A DNA stretch of 64,000 bases from Cyclobacteriaceae bacterium (lineage in GTDB: Bacteria > Bacteroidota > Bacteroidia > Cytophagales > Cyclobacteriaceae): positions 186,001-250,000 of the forward strand of contig CP129487.1 of NCBI GenBank assembly GCA_030584025.1. The letters run 5' to 3'. The number at the start of each line of letters is the position of its first letter. Within the stretch, counting starts at the first letter, position 1. Below, piece by piece: positions 1 to 8,744 of the stretch. The notes under the pieces were generated by a model. That model had not been told where the DNA came from. It was given only the letters and a program-made list of their open reading frames with translations, and ran no database searches. The translations under genes and the position numbers were made by a program.

Positions 1-1
1 G

Positions 2-3000
2 CCTGCTCCGGTAGCACCTTCAACAGACTTTAACGAATACTTCAAAGCCATGAAATGGCGAAGCATCGGTCCATTTCGTGGAGGCCGTTCCAATGCGGTT
101 AGCGGTGTTGTGGGTGATCCGGCAACCTATTACATGGGTACTACCGGTGGAGGCGTTTGGAAAACGGATGATGCCGGAACTACCTGGAAAAATATTTCAG
201 ATGGATACATGAAAACCGGCTCGGTGGGAGCGATAGCCGTTTCTGAAAGTGATCCGAACATCGTGTACGTAGGTATGGGCGAGCACGCCATTCGGGGTGT
301 GATGACGCATCATGGCGATGGCATGTATAAATCGCATGATGCAGGTAAAACCTGGATCAAACTTGGGTTGGAAGCTACACAGCACATTGCGCGTGTGGTC
401 ATCCATCCAAAAAATCCCGACATCGTGTGGGTAGCAGCGCAAGGGGCGTTGTACAGTTCTTCCACAGAACGCGGAATTTATAAGACTACCGATGGTGGTA
501 AATCATGGAAAAAAGTTTTGTATGTAGATGATAAAACCGGTTCTGCTGAACTTTCCATCGATTTTAATAATCCGCAGGTATTGTATGCGGCCATGTGGGA
601 ACATGGTCGGAAGCCATGGAAAGTAATCAGCGGAGGTCCTGGAAGTGGTTTGTATAAATCCGTTGATGGTGGTGAAACTTGGTCAAAAATTCATGAAGGT
701 CTTCCGAAAGAATTGGGGAAGATGTCCATTGCAGTAAGTCGGTCGAATTCAGAAAAAGTGTATGCATTAATAGAAAGCGATTCTGATCGTGAACTAGGCG
801 GTTTGTTCGTATCCGATAATGCCGGAAAAAACTGGAGAAGGGTAACGAATGATCACCGATTAATACAACGCGCGTGGTATTATATTGAGTTATACATTGA
901 TCCTAAAGATGAACTTACTGTTTATGTGCTTAGTGCTCCTTCACTTCGCTCATTGGATGGTGGCATAACGTGGGAGGATCTGCCAGGTGTTCATGGTGAT
1001 TATCACGATTTATGGATTAATCCCAACAATCCAAAAAATATGGTGATGGCAGATGATGGTGGAGCCACGGTTAGTTTCAATTATGCTAAAACATGGTCGT
1101 TTCAAAGTACCATGCCAACGGCACAGTTGTATCGCATCAATGTGGATAACGCATTTCCTTATCGCATTTATGCTGGCCAACAAGACAACTCTTCGGTAGC
1201 CATAGCCAGCCGTGAGTTGGGCAGCAGTGGTATTTCCCGCGAAAGCTGGACAGCCTCGGCTGGAGGAGAAAGCGCCTTCCTGGCATTCAATCCGGATGAT
1301 CCGCGCTATGTGTTGGGAGGTAGTTACTTAGGTACTATTGAAGTGTTGGATACGAAGGCCAAAGCCGGTACCAACATCATGGCTGCACCCATTCAATATT
1401 TAGGTCGCGATTCAAAAGATATGAAGTATCGCTACAACTGGAATGCACCCATCATCTGGTCAAAGCATGAACCGAACACGTATTACCACGGAGCACAAGT
1501 ATTGTTGAAGACAACCGACATGGGTAAAACCTGGTCGGAAGTTTCACCTGATTTAACCCGTAACGAAAAAGAGAAGCAAGGAAAAATGGGTGGACCTTAT
1601 ACAAACGAAGCGGTTGGTGCTGAAAATTATGGTACATTAAGTTATGTGATCGAGTCACCTCATGAGAAGGGTGTGATCTGGACAGGCAGCGATGATGGTT
1701 TAGTTCACCTGACGCGCGATGGAGGTGCTAGCTGGAAAAATGTTACGCCAATCGGATTAAAAGAATGTTTGATCAACGCCATTGATGTTTCTCCCCATGA
1801 TCCGGCAACGGCTTACATCGCCACTACGCGCTACAAGTTTAACGACCATACACCTGGTCTTTATAAAACAACAGATTATGGAAAAACCTGGACGAACATT
1901 TCGAAGGGAATTCCCAACAATGCATTCACACGCGTAGTACGTGAAGATGATGTGCGTAAAGGATTACTTTTTGCCGGTACGGAATTAGGTGTGTTTATTT
2001 CATGGAATGGTGGCGCAGATTGGCATCCCTTCCAACTTAATTTACCGATTACACCCATTACCGATTTGAAAGTTCATCAGGGTAATTTGATTGCGGCAAC
2101 ATCAGGAAGATCATTTTGGATTCTTGACGATTTAAGTCTGTTACGGCAGTTCAAGAACGAAACAAACGCATTTGCCTTGTTTAAACCTGCTGATGCTGTT
2201 TTGGTGAATGGCTCAAGTCAGTTGGATCGAAACGATCCGGAATTTGACGGAACACATCCGTATTATGGTGTTAATCCTTCAACCGGTGTGGTGTTGTATT
2301 ATAATCTTCCTGAGATGAAAGCGGGTGAGCATATCTCGTTGGAAATAAAGGATGCGCAAGGCAATCTGGTTCGTTCGTATACTTCTGTTAAAGATTCAAC
2401 GTTTAAAAGTTATGATGGTGGTCCCTCGCCAGAGCCGGTCATGACAAAGGCGAAAGGACTTAACCGCTTTGTTTGGAATATGCGTTATCCTACTATGCCG
2501 GGTGCGCATGGTGTTTACATTGAAAGCAGCTTCCGTGGCCACAAAGCCATTCCTGGAAAATATTCAGCTACACTAAATGCAGGAGGTCAAACATCTACGG
2601 TCGACTTTCAGATTCTTCCGAATCCATTATATCCAACAGATGCCGCCACCTATCAGGAATACCATGTTTTAATGAGCAAAATGGAAAAAGAAGTTTTCAC
2701 CATGCACAATCTGGTAAATACCCTTTTTGAAAAACAAAATCAACTAAATCAATTGGTATCATCCCTTCCTGCTGATGAGAAATTCAATGCACTAAAAAGT
2801 GAAGGGAGAGCATTGATAGAAAAATTGAAGGCGTGGGATGACGATATGGTGCAACGCAAATCAAAGGCGTACGATGATGTGGAGAACTTTCCCAACAAGT
2901 TTACAGCCAACTACTTGTTTATGATTAACCAAACAGAGAGCGATATTCCGCGTGTTAACAAACCTTCATTAGACAGATTGGATGAGCTTACCAAAGAATG

Positions 3001-3103
3001 GAATGCATTGCACACTCGGGCAAAGGAGTTGCTGGAGAAAGACATCCCGACTATGAATCAGAAGTTTTGGGCAGCTGGTGTTGGAGCGATCTGGAAGGAA
3101 TAA
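2..3103 (+). CDS. Sortilin/VPS10-type BNR beta-propeller protein (5' end outside window)
   Basis: The frame is open from the window edge, so the true start lies upstream; the first Met in view is at 50 but coding-like residues precede it. The N-terminal two thirds carry many Asp-box/BNR-like blades of the form K-(T/S)-x-D-x-G-x-T-W (for example KTDDAGTTW, KSHDAGKTW, KTTDGGKSW), typical of sortilin-like or exo-alpha-sialidase-like propellers. The last roughly 300 residues are a beta-rich segment followed by a helical tail, as in the large exported Bacteroidota proteins often annotated as VPS10-domain glycosyl hydrolases. No sialidase active site can be assigned, so the substrate is unknown. 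Export is inferred from the family because the signal peptide is off-window. The next gene is convergent. Confidence 0.85.
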   Translation, partial: PAPVAPSTDFNEYFKAMKWRSIGPFRGGRSNAVSGVVGDPATYYMGTTGGGVWKTDDAGTTWKNISDGYMKTGSVGAIAVSESDPNIVYVGMGEHAIRGVMTHHGDGMYKSHDAGKTWIKLGLEATQHIARVVIHPKNPDIVWVAAQGALYSSSTERGIYKTTDGGKSWKKVLYVDDKTGSAELSIDFNNPQVLYAAMWEHGRKPWKVISGGPGSGLYKSVDGGETWSKIHEGLPKELGKMSIAVSRSNSEKVYALIESDSDRELGGLFVSDNAGKNWRRVTNDHRLIQRAWYYIELYIDPKDELTVYVLSAPSLRSLDGGITWEDLPGVHGDYHDLWINPNNPKNMVMADDGGATVSFNYAKTWSFQSTMPTAQLYRINVDNAFPYRIYAGQQDNSSVAIASRELGSSGISRESWTASAGGESAFLAFNPDDPRYVLGGSYLGTIEVLDTKAKAGTNIMAAPIQYLGRDSKDMKYRYNWNAPIIWSKHEPNTYYHGAQVLLKTTDMGKTWSEVSPDLTRNEKEKQGKMGGPYTNEAVGAENYGTLSYVIESPHEKGVIWTGSDDGLVHLTRDGGASWKNVTPIGLKECLINAIDVSPHDPATAYIATTRYKFNDHTPGLYKTTDYGKTWTNISKGIPNNAFTRVVREDDVRKGLLFAGTELGVFISWNGGADWHPFQLNLPITPITDLKVHQGNLIAATSGRSFWILDDLSLLRQFKNETNAFALFKPADAVLVNGSSQLDRNDPEFDGTHPYYGVNPSTGVVLYYNLPEMKAGEHISLEIKDAQGNLVRSYTSVKDSTFKSYDGGPSPEPVMTKAKGLNRFVWNMRYPTMPGAHGVYIESSFRGHKAIPGKYSATLNAGGQTSTVDFQILPNPLYPTDAATYQEYHVLMSKMEKEVFTMHNLVNTLFEKQNQLNQLVSSLPADEKFNALKSEGRALIEKLKAWDDDMVQRKSKAYDDVENFPNKFTANYLFMINQTESDIPRVNKPSLDRLDELTKEWNALHTRAKELLEKDIPTMNQKFWAAGVGAIWKE

Positions 3104-3105
3104 AA

Positions 3106-3132
3106 GTCAGCCTTCGACAAGCTCAGGCTGAC
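3106..3132. repeat. Short palindromic repeat with TTCGACAAGCTC core
   Basis: Perfect 8-bp arms GTCAGCCT and AGGCTGAC surround the 11-base core TCGACAAGCTC, just after the stop of the propeller gene and before the convergent stop of the caspase gene. The core resembles a short palindrome that recurs between genes in many bacterial genomes. It may serve as a bidirectional terminator or mRNA-stabilising hairpin here, but there is no T-run. Only one copy is in the window. Confidence 0.55.
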
Positions 3133-3161
3133 ATGGAGAATTTTTGAAATTCCGTTTTAGG

Positions 3162-6100
3162 TTACTTCTCCTCTAAAATAATTGGAAAGTCCTGCCCGCG
3201 CGAAAACGTGTAGGGGTATTGGGGCTTTCCTTTTAATTTTTTAGTCATTTCCGGAACCTGATCATCGATGTACGATTTCAATTCGTAAATGGTCACTTTC
3301 CCATCGCGAGGAGCACCATCGGCTTCACCACTCAACGCCTGAATCAATACATACGTAAACAATCCGTGCCCGAGCTCAGCAAACTCCGTAGCAAATTGTT
3401 CGCTGCCAGCCGAGGCCATTACATGGATGCCCGCACTTCGTGAAAGTTGTGCAATGGCTTTTTCTTCAGCCGCACCGCGGTTAGCCAACAATTCAACCGA
3501 GCCACCGGATTGACATGCGTCCATCACAATCAATTGTTTCAATGCCTTAATGGATTTGAATTTTTCCTGAAGCACAGATGCTTCCAATGCTTCTTTTTGC
3601 AAGGCAGCTAAATCGTATAAACGTAAACTTTCAGTTGGTATAAGAAAGAACCGATCCTCAACCATGCTACCGTGACCCGCGTAATAGAAAATGAAAACAT
3701 CTTCCGGATGAATTTTTTTCGACAAATCCTCCAGGCTTTTCAATATGTTAGCACGTGAGGCTTCATCATCATATAGGGTGTGAAGTTCAATGTGGTTGAA
3801 CAGATTTTTAGAACGCTCATCCATAACCTCAATGAACGATTGTGCATCCGGCTTGGCGTAGTTCAGGTTAAGTCGTGGATTTTTGTATTGATTGATGCCC
3901 ACAGCCAGAATGTAGCACACGCTGTTTCGTGTTACGATATCGGAAATAAGCTCTGCCGTGGCCGGTTCAGAATCAACACGACTACGGTTAGCGGCAATGG
4001 CCGTAAATGTATTTGATCCTCCCACCAGGTTAATTACTTGTTTATACGTGGTGGATGCATCTTTACCGGAGGGTAACTTCAGTTCTGTGCGGTTGATTGC
4101 AATGTTTTTTCCATTGTGGAATAATCGAAAATTTTCAACGCCACCGCCATTGTCAGTTAGTTTTACGTACACTTCTATTTGAGAAGGGTCAGAAGCAGGC
4201 AGTGTGGCCAGCCGTACTGTTGGTAATGGTGATTTGTTGAGTTTTCCTTGAATGCCCTGAAGGTTTCCTGATCCACGTGTTTGAAATAATCGCGGCAATA
4301 AATCAGGCCGATAGAATTCCTCAAAAAACTGATCAACCGAATAGGTAGTCATGCCGCTAACAAAATGGATGTACTTACGCGCATCCTGTGTGCCGCTAAA
4401 ATATCCTTCCGGTGTTTTTGCCATCCAGTCGCGTTCACCCAGGTGAATGTGCTCGAAAAATTCCTTACCGGTAGTTAAGTCCCAGAATTTCGTAACGCCA
4501 TCTACGCTGTGGCTGATCAGCATTTTCTGATCAGGGCTGATCAGAAGTGAGGTGATCTCGGCATTGTGCCCTTCAAACTTCCGTACAATTTTCGTGGTAT
4601 TAATGTCCCACATTCGGATGGTTCGATCGGCACCGGCCGAATAAATAAATTTTCCATCAGTACTAAAGATGGCCACATGAACTGCGGCACGATGATCTCT
4701 GAATTTTTTTGTCATGAGCCCTGTGGCAATGTCCCAAAGGCGAACGGTACCATCCCAACTGGCACTAAGCAGTTGTTGCTGATCTGGGCTTACCTGTATT
4801 GAGGCAATTACATCGGTATGCCCAACAAAGGAGCGTACGGAGGTGCGGGTGTCCAACTCCGTCATCTGAAGACTGTTATCCAACTGCGCGGTGAATAGGT
4901 ACAAGTCGTTTGGATGAAACGCCAGGTTATACACCGAGTTGTTTTGATAATCCCAGTACTGAATCGTTTTGTCAAGGTTCAAATCATAAACGCGCATGGT
5001 GGCATCCCAACTCGAGCAGGCAAACATGGTTTCATCATGGCTGAACTGAATATCAAAAATCGGTTCCCGATGAGGTTTGAATACTTTTATTGAATCACCA
5101 CGGGCAATATCCCATAAAATCACTTTCCCATCACCGCCACCGGTGAGCATAAATCTTCCGTCTTTCGACAGGTCGTAACATAGCACGGCTTTAGCATGGC
5201 CGCTGTACTCCATAGCGGTTTGTCCACTGGCGATGTCCCATCGTTTTACTTTTGTTCCGAATTTCCCTTTGATGAGCTGTTTGCCATCGTTGGTGATCAT
5301 CAGGTGATTTTTAAAGCGTACATATTTGGCTATGGCCGACTGCCAGACAAAATTCGCATCGTAGTTCAAACCACCTTTATCACGTTGATTGAGCAGGCCA
5401 GTAAATTCCTGAACCGTTTTTTTTGCAACGAAATCCCAAACAAAGGCCGTGTTGTTGTCGCTGGTGATGATCAGCGAATTGCTGTTAAGTGAAAAAGCAA
5501 TGTGATGAAAATCCGCCTGACGTTCGGCTGTTAGTTGGGCCAATTCTGCACCTGATTCTGTATCCCATATGCGAATGTCTTTTTCTGTAGCACGGGCAAT
5601 TTTTTTTCCATCACCACTTACCGCCAATGAGGTTAATTCGTTATCCGGATCTTCTTCGTATTGCTTGACAACTGTTTCATCCGATAAGCGAATTTTTTTT
5701 ACGGCACCGCGATGAGCCGCTGTATAGAGAAATGCATTATCTGGACTGAACGCTACTTTCGTGGCGCATCCACCACAAAATCCTTCCTTGATCTCGAAGG
5801 TATGCGCCTTTGTCCAATCGGAAGTTTTATAAACATTAGCCACGCGATTGTCTTCACCCATCGCTATCAGGTTTCCATCGGGGCTAATGGCAATATCAAT
5901 CCCGCGCCCTAATCCTTTATCCGGATTGATGCGGAGTTTGGCAATCACTCGTCTTGTTTTGAAATCATAAACACGGGCCGTATCGCCATAACCCGAGGTG
6001 CTATTGGCGGCAATTACAAAGAATCGTTGTAACGGATCGAAAGCCACATCGGTAACAATGCCATTGTCAACATTTGGAATAACAGCAATTTCTTTTCCGG

Positions 6101-6410
6101 TGGCGATTTCCCAAAGCCGGGTAGTTTTATCATAGCTACCGGTTATCAAATACTTTCCATCGTGCGAAAGATCAAGGGCGGTAACGGTGTGCTCATGCCC
6201 CAGGAAACTTCTTACTTCGCGGCCATTACGTACATCCCAAAGTTTTGCTGATTTATCTTTGCTTCCGGTAACAATAAAGTTACTGTCGGCACTGATGGCA
6301 ACGGAAACCACGGCCAGTTCGTGTCCTTTTTGAATGATTGTTTCCAGTTGCTGACTATGCACCAGTGTACTCACACACAGCAAGGTGCATGCGGTAAAAA
6401 TACTTTTCAT
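3162..6410 (-). CDS. Exported WD40-repeat protein with C-terminal caspase-like (peptidase C14) domain
   Basis: The 1082-residue protein starts with a signal peptide (MKSIFTACTLL...VHSQ). Residues about 20-680 are WD40 blades (repeated GH...LWD/IWD patterns, about 14, enough for two seven-bladed propellers). After a linker of about 140 residues comes a caspase-fold domain from about residue 829 to 1080. The expected catalytic His (YYAGHG, about 913) and Cys (DACQSG, about 966) are both present, so the protease is probably active. Its substrate is unknown. Proteins of this layout occur across Bacteroidota and cyanobacteria without settled function. It lies 30 bp downstream of cdaA on the same strand and could share its transcript. 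Periplasmic or surface location is inferred from the signal peptide. Confidence 0.88.
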   Translation of the reverse strand: MKSIFTACTLLCVSTLVHSQQLETIIQKGHELAVVSVAISADSNFIVTGSKDKSAKLWDVRNGREVRSFLGHEHTVTALDLSHDGKYLITGSYDKTTRLWEIATGKEIAVIPNVDNGIVTDVAFDPLQRFFVIAANSTSGYGDTARVYDFKTRRVIAKLRINPDKGLGRGIDIAISPDGNLIAMGEDNRVANVYKTSDWTKAHTFEIKEGFCGGCATKVAFSPDNAFLYTAAHRGAVKKIRLSDETVVKQYEEDPDNELTSLAVSGDGKKIARATEKDIRIWDTESGAELAQLTAERQADFHHIAFSLNSNSLIITSDNNTAFVWDFVAKKTVQEFTGLLNQRDKGGLNYDANFVWQSAIAKYVRFKNHLMITNDGKQLIKGKFGTKVKRWDIASGQTAMEYSGHAKAVLCYDLSKDGRFMLTGGGDGKVILWDIARGDSIKVFKPHREPIFDIQFSHDETMFACSSWDATMRVYDLNLDKTIQYWDYQNNSVYNLAFHPNDLYLFTAQLDNSLQMTELDTRTSVRSFVGHTDVIASIQVSPDQQQLLSASWDGTVRLWDIATGLMTKKFRDHRAAVHVAIFSTDGKFIYSAGADRTIRMWDINTTKIVRKFEGHNAEITSLLISPDQKMLISHSVDGVTKFWDLTTGKEFFEHIHLGERDWMAKTPEGYFSGTQDARKYIHFVSGMTTYSVDQFFEEFYRPDLLPRLFQTRGSGNLQGIQGKLNKSPLPTVRLATLPASDPSQIEVYVKLTDNGGGVENFRLFHNGKNIAINRTELKLPSGKDASTTYKQVINLVGGSNTFTAIAANRSRVDSEPATAELISDIVTRNSVCYILAVGINQYKNPRLNLNYAKPDAQSFIEVMDERSKNLFNHIELHTLYDDEASRANILKSLEDLSKKIHPEDVFIFYYAGHGSMVEDRFFLIPTESLRLYDLAALQKEALEASVLQEKFKSIKALKQLIVMDACQSGGSVELLANRGAAEEKAIAQLSRSAGIHVMASAGSEQFATEFAELGHGLFTYVLIQALSGEADGAPRDGKVTIYELKSYIDDQVPEMTKKLKGKPQYPYTFSRGQDFPIILEEK

Positions 6411-6440
6411 AATAAAACTTATTTTAAGGAGATAATGAAT

Positions 6441-7304
6441 CTACGCTTTCACACCATTCTTTGTAGCAGGTGCTTCTTCCTCAACAATAGTCTGATCCCA
6501 GTTTGAAGGCTCGCTATTATTGAGGTATTCCATTATTTTCTGCTCAACCTGTTTTAGCCTGAGCGCTTTTAAATATTTTCCATTTCGGGCAAGAATTAAT
6601 CTTCCTGTTTCTTCTGAAATGGCCATCACCAATGTGTCGGTGCTTTCCGACATGCCCACTGCTGCACGGTGGCGCATTCCAAAATGCGATGGCAGGTGAT
6701 CGTTTTCACTAACTGGTAGCACACATCGTGCTGCTTTTATTCTGCCTTTGTAGATGATAACAGCACCATCATGCAGCGGGCTGGTTTTATTAAAGATGGA
6801 AAGAAGAAGCGATTTGGTGATTTCAGCGTCCAACGGATCTCCGGTTTCTGCATAGAACTTCAGTGCGGTATCGCGTGTAAACACAATCAATGCTCCGGTT
6901 TTGGTGCCTTTCAATGTTTTAGCGGCTTCTATAATCTGGTGCACATCCGTTTCATCGTTGGATTCACCCCGCCAGTTCGCCAATGTCTTTAAAAAATTTT
7001 CCCTGAATTCTGTTCCTCTTCCGATCACCAACAGAAATTTTCGTATTTCCGGTTGAAAGAGAATGATCATGGCCAGCACACCTACACCCATAAACTGACC
7101 GAGAATGGTGGCCAGCAGTTCCATTTGCGCGGCACGCACAATCAGGTAAATGAGGTAAAGCGCTAGTATGCCTAAGAAGATGTTTACGGCAATACTTCCG
7201 CGAATCAGCTTGTACACCTGGTACAACAAAATGCTCACCAGGCCAATATCCACCAGGTCAACCCATGTAACATCCAGAAAGCCGATTTTGAACAGAAAGA
7301 TCAT
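6441..7304 (-). CDS. cdaA: Diadenylate cyclase CdaA (c-di-AMP synthase)
   Basis: Makes cyclic di-AMP from two ATP. Three N-terminal membrane segments (about residues 12-32, 38-56, 63-83) precede a DisA_N domain with the diagnostic motifs DGA (about 179-181) and RHR (about 211-213). Length 287 is normal for the membrane-bound CdaA type. It begins 13 bp after folP, so the two are probably one operon. The regulator gene cdaR and glmM, usual partners in Firmicutes, are absent here. c-di-AMP typically controls potassium/osmotic balance and the cell envelope. Confidence 0.95.
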   Translation of the reverse strand: MIFLFKIGFLDVTWVDLVDIGLVSILLYQVYKLIRGSIAVNIFLGILALYLIYLIVRAAQMELLATILGQFMGVGVLAMIILFQPEIRKFLLVIGRGTEFRENFLKTLANWRGESNDETDVHQIIEAAKTLKGTKTGALIVFTRDTALKFYAETGDPLDAEITKSLLLSIFNKTSPLHDGAVIIYKGRIKAARCVLPVSENDHLPSHFGMRHRAAVGMSESTDTLVMAISEETGRLILARNGKYLKALRLKQVEQKIMEYLNNSEPSNWDQTIVEEEAPATKNGVKA

Positions 7305-7317
7305 TGAGGTAAAGGTA

Positions 7318-8196
7318 CTAAACTCTGCCTACAGCTTGGGTGAGGTGTGTAAAAAGTTTCACGGTTTCAACGGCTTCTTTCACATCATGCACGCGCAGAA
7401 TGGATGCACCCTTCATCAACGCCACCATATTCAGTGCAGTGGTTCCGTTCAGTGCTTCTTCGGGCGAAGTTTGCAGGGTTTTCCAGATCATGGATTTACG
7501 GGAGATGCCAATCAACAAAGGTTTACCTAGCAGGCTTAACAGGTTCAGGTTATTCATCAATTGAAAATTCTGCTCAATGGTTTTGGCAAAGCCAAATCCG
7601 GGATCGATGATGATATCTTTCACGCCAGCTTTTTGCAGGGTAGCAATTTTCTGATGAAAGTACGCGATGATTTCATGCTCCAGGTTTGAATAGTTTGCCA
7701 GACTGTTCATGGTTTCGGGTGTGCCTTTCATGTGCATGCAGATATACGGCACCTGAAGTTGGGCAACCGTGTGGTGCATTTCGTGGTCAAGTTCACCACC
7801 CGAAATGTCGTTGATCATATCCGCCCCGGCATCCACAGCTTTTCGGGCAATGGCCGATCGGAAGGTGTCAACGGTAATGATTATTTCCGGAAATCTTTTT
7901 CGAATTGCAGCTATAGGGTGTAACGTGCGCTGTGCTTCATCTTGTTCTGAAATGTGTTCGGCTCCGGGTCGCGAAGAGTACCCACCTATATCGATTATGG
8001 AAGCGCCATCCGTCAACATTTTTTCAACGTTATGTAGGATTTCCTTTTCATCCATTTGTCGGCTACCGGCATAAAAACTATCGGGAGTGGTGTTAATAAC
8101 ACCCATAACCAGCGGAGTATTCAGGGAGTGTAATCGCCCGCCTATGTTCAGTGTTTTGTTTGTTGAAAATGCCGTATTTTGCCCCGCTGAAATCAT
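7318..8196 (-). CDS. folP: Dihydropteroate synthase
   Basis: Condenses para-aminobenzoate with hydroxymethyl-dihydropterin diphosphate in folate synthesis; sulfonamide target. The signature MGVINTTPDSF lies near the N-terminus, with DIGGYSSRPGA, NDISGG and DPGFGFAKT following in the normal TIM-barrel order. The frame stays open to 8247, but the ATG at 8196 gives a normal length (292 residues) and avoids running through the divergent neighbour; N-terminal residues 1-17 are poorly conserved, so the exact start is uncertain. That ATG overlaps the ATG of the divergent DUF1599 gene. Likely co-transcribed with cdaA. Confidence 0.93.
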   Translation of the reverse strand: MISAGQNTAFSTNKTLNIGGRLHSLNTPLVMGVINTTPDSFYAGSRQMDEKEILHNVEKMLTDGASIIDIGGYSSRPGAEHISEQDEAQRTLHPIAAIRKRFPEIIITVDTFRSAIARKAVDAGADMINDISGGELDHEMHHTVAQLQVPYICMHMKGTPETMNSLANYSNLEHEIIAYFHQKIATLQKAGVKDIIIDPGFGFAKTIEQNFQLMNNLNLLSLLGKPLLIGISRKSMIWKTLQTSPEEALNGTTALNMVALMKGASILRVHDVKEAVETVKLFTHLTQAVGRV

Positions 8197-8740
8197 GATA
8201 CACGAAAAAACTGCCACCGAATATAAGCAGGTGATCGCCACCTGCAAAGCGTTGTTTCTTAAGAAGACAAAAGATTATGGAACGGCCTGGCGCATTTTGC
8301 GGCTGCCTGCCATTACCGATCAGATTTTTATCAAAGCCAAACGTATCCGTAGCATTCAGGAAAAGGGCGCGCAGCGCGTGGGCGACCCCGTTGCCGATGA
8401 GTTTATTGGCATCATCAATTACTGCGTGATTGCCTTGCTCCAATTGCAACTTCAGGAGTCAACTAAAACTGAATTAACGGTTGAGGAGGTAGAACCACTT
8501 TACGATGCAGCCATAAATGAAACCTTTGCCCTTCAACAAGATAAGAACCATGATTATGGAGAGGCATGGCGCGATATGCGCGTAGAATCCATGACCGACA
8601 TTATTCTTATGAAATTGTTAAGGGTGAAACAAATTGAAGATAACGAAGGTAAAACACTGGTAAGTGAGGGGGTAAAAGCCAATTACCAGGATATGATCAA
8701 CTATGCGGTATTTTGTTTAATCAAGCTGAAAGAAAATTGA
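8195..8740 (+). CDS. DUF1599-family protein with internally duplicated domain
   Basis: The 181-residue soluble protein consists of two related halves of about 75 residues. Each carries DYG-x-AWR, then an I/L-M/F-K...R-x-x-QI(E/Q) block and an INY motif near its end (KDYGTAWR...INYCV and HDYGEAWR...INYAV). This matches the Bacteroidota DUF1599 family, whose function I cannot state; the all-helical pattern recalls MazG/dUTPase-like folds, which is only an inference. I chose ATG 8195 over upstream frame extension because it starts the conserved part. Followed after 4 bp by the DoxX-like gene, then aroK, so likely one operon. Confidence 0.8.
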   Translation: MIHEKTATEYKQVIATCKALFLKKTKDYGTAWRILRLPAITDQIFIKAKRIRSIQEKGAQRVGDPVADEFIGIINYCVIALLQLQLQESTKTELTVEEVEPLYDAAINETFALQQDKNHDYGEAWRDMRVESMTDIILMKLLRVKQIEDNEGKTLVSEGVKANYQDMINYAVFCLIKLKEN

Positions 8741-8744
8741 GCGT

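Noticed and set aside
3162..6410. The caspase gene as an antiphage defence system
   Set aside because: It has a signal peptide and no defence neighbours; housekeeping genes surround it.
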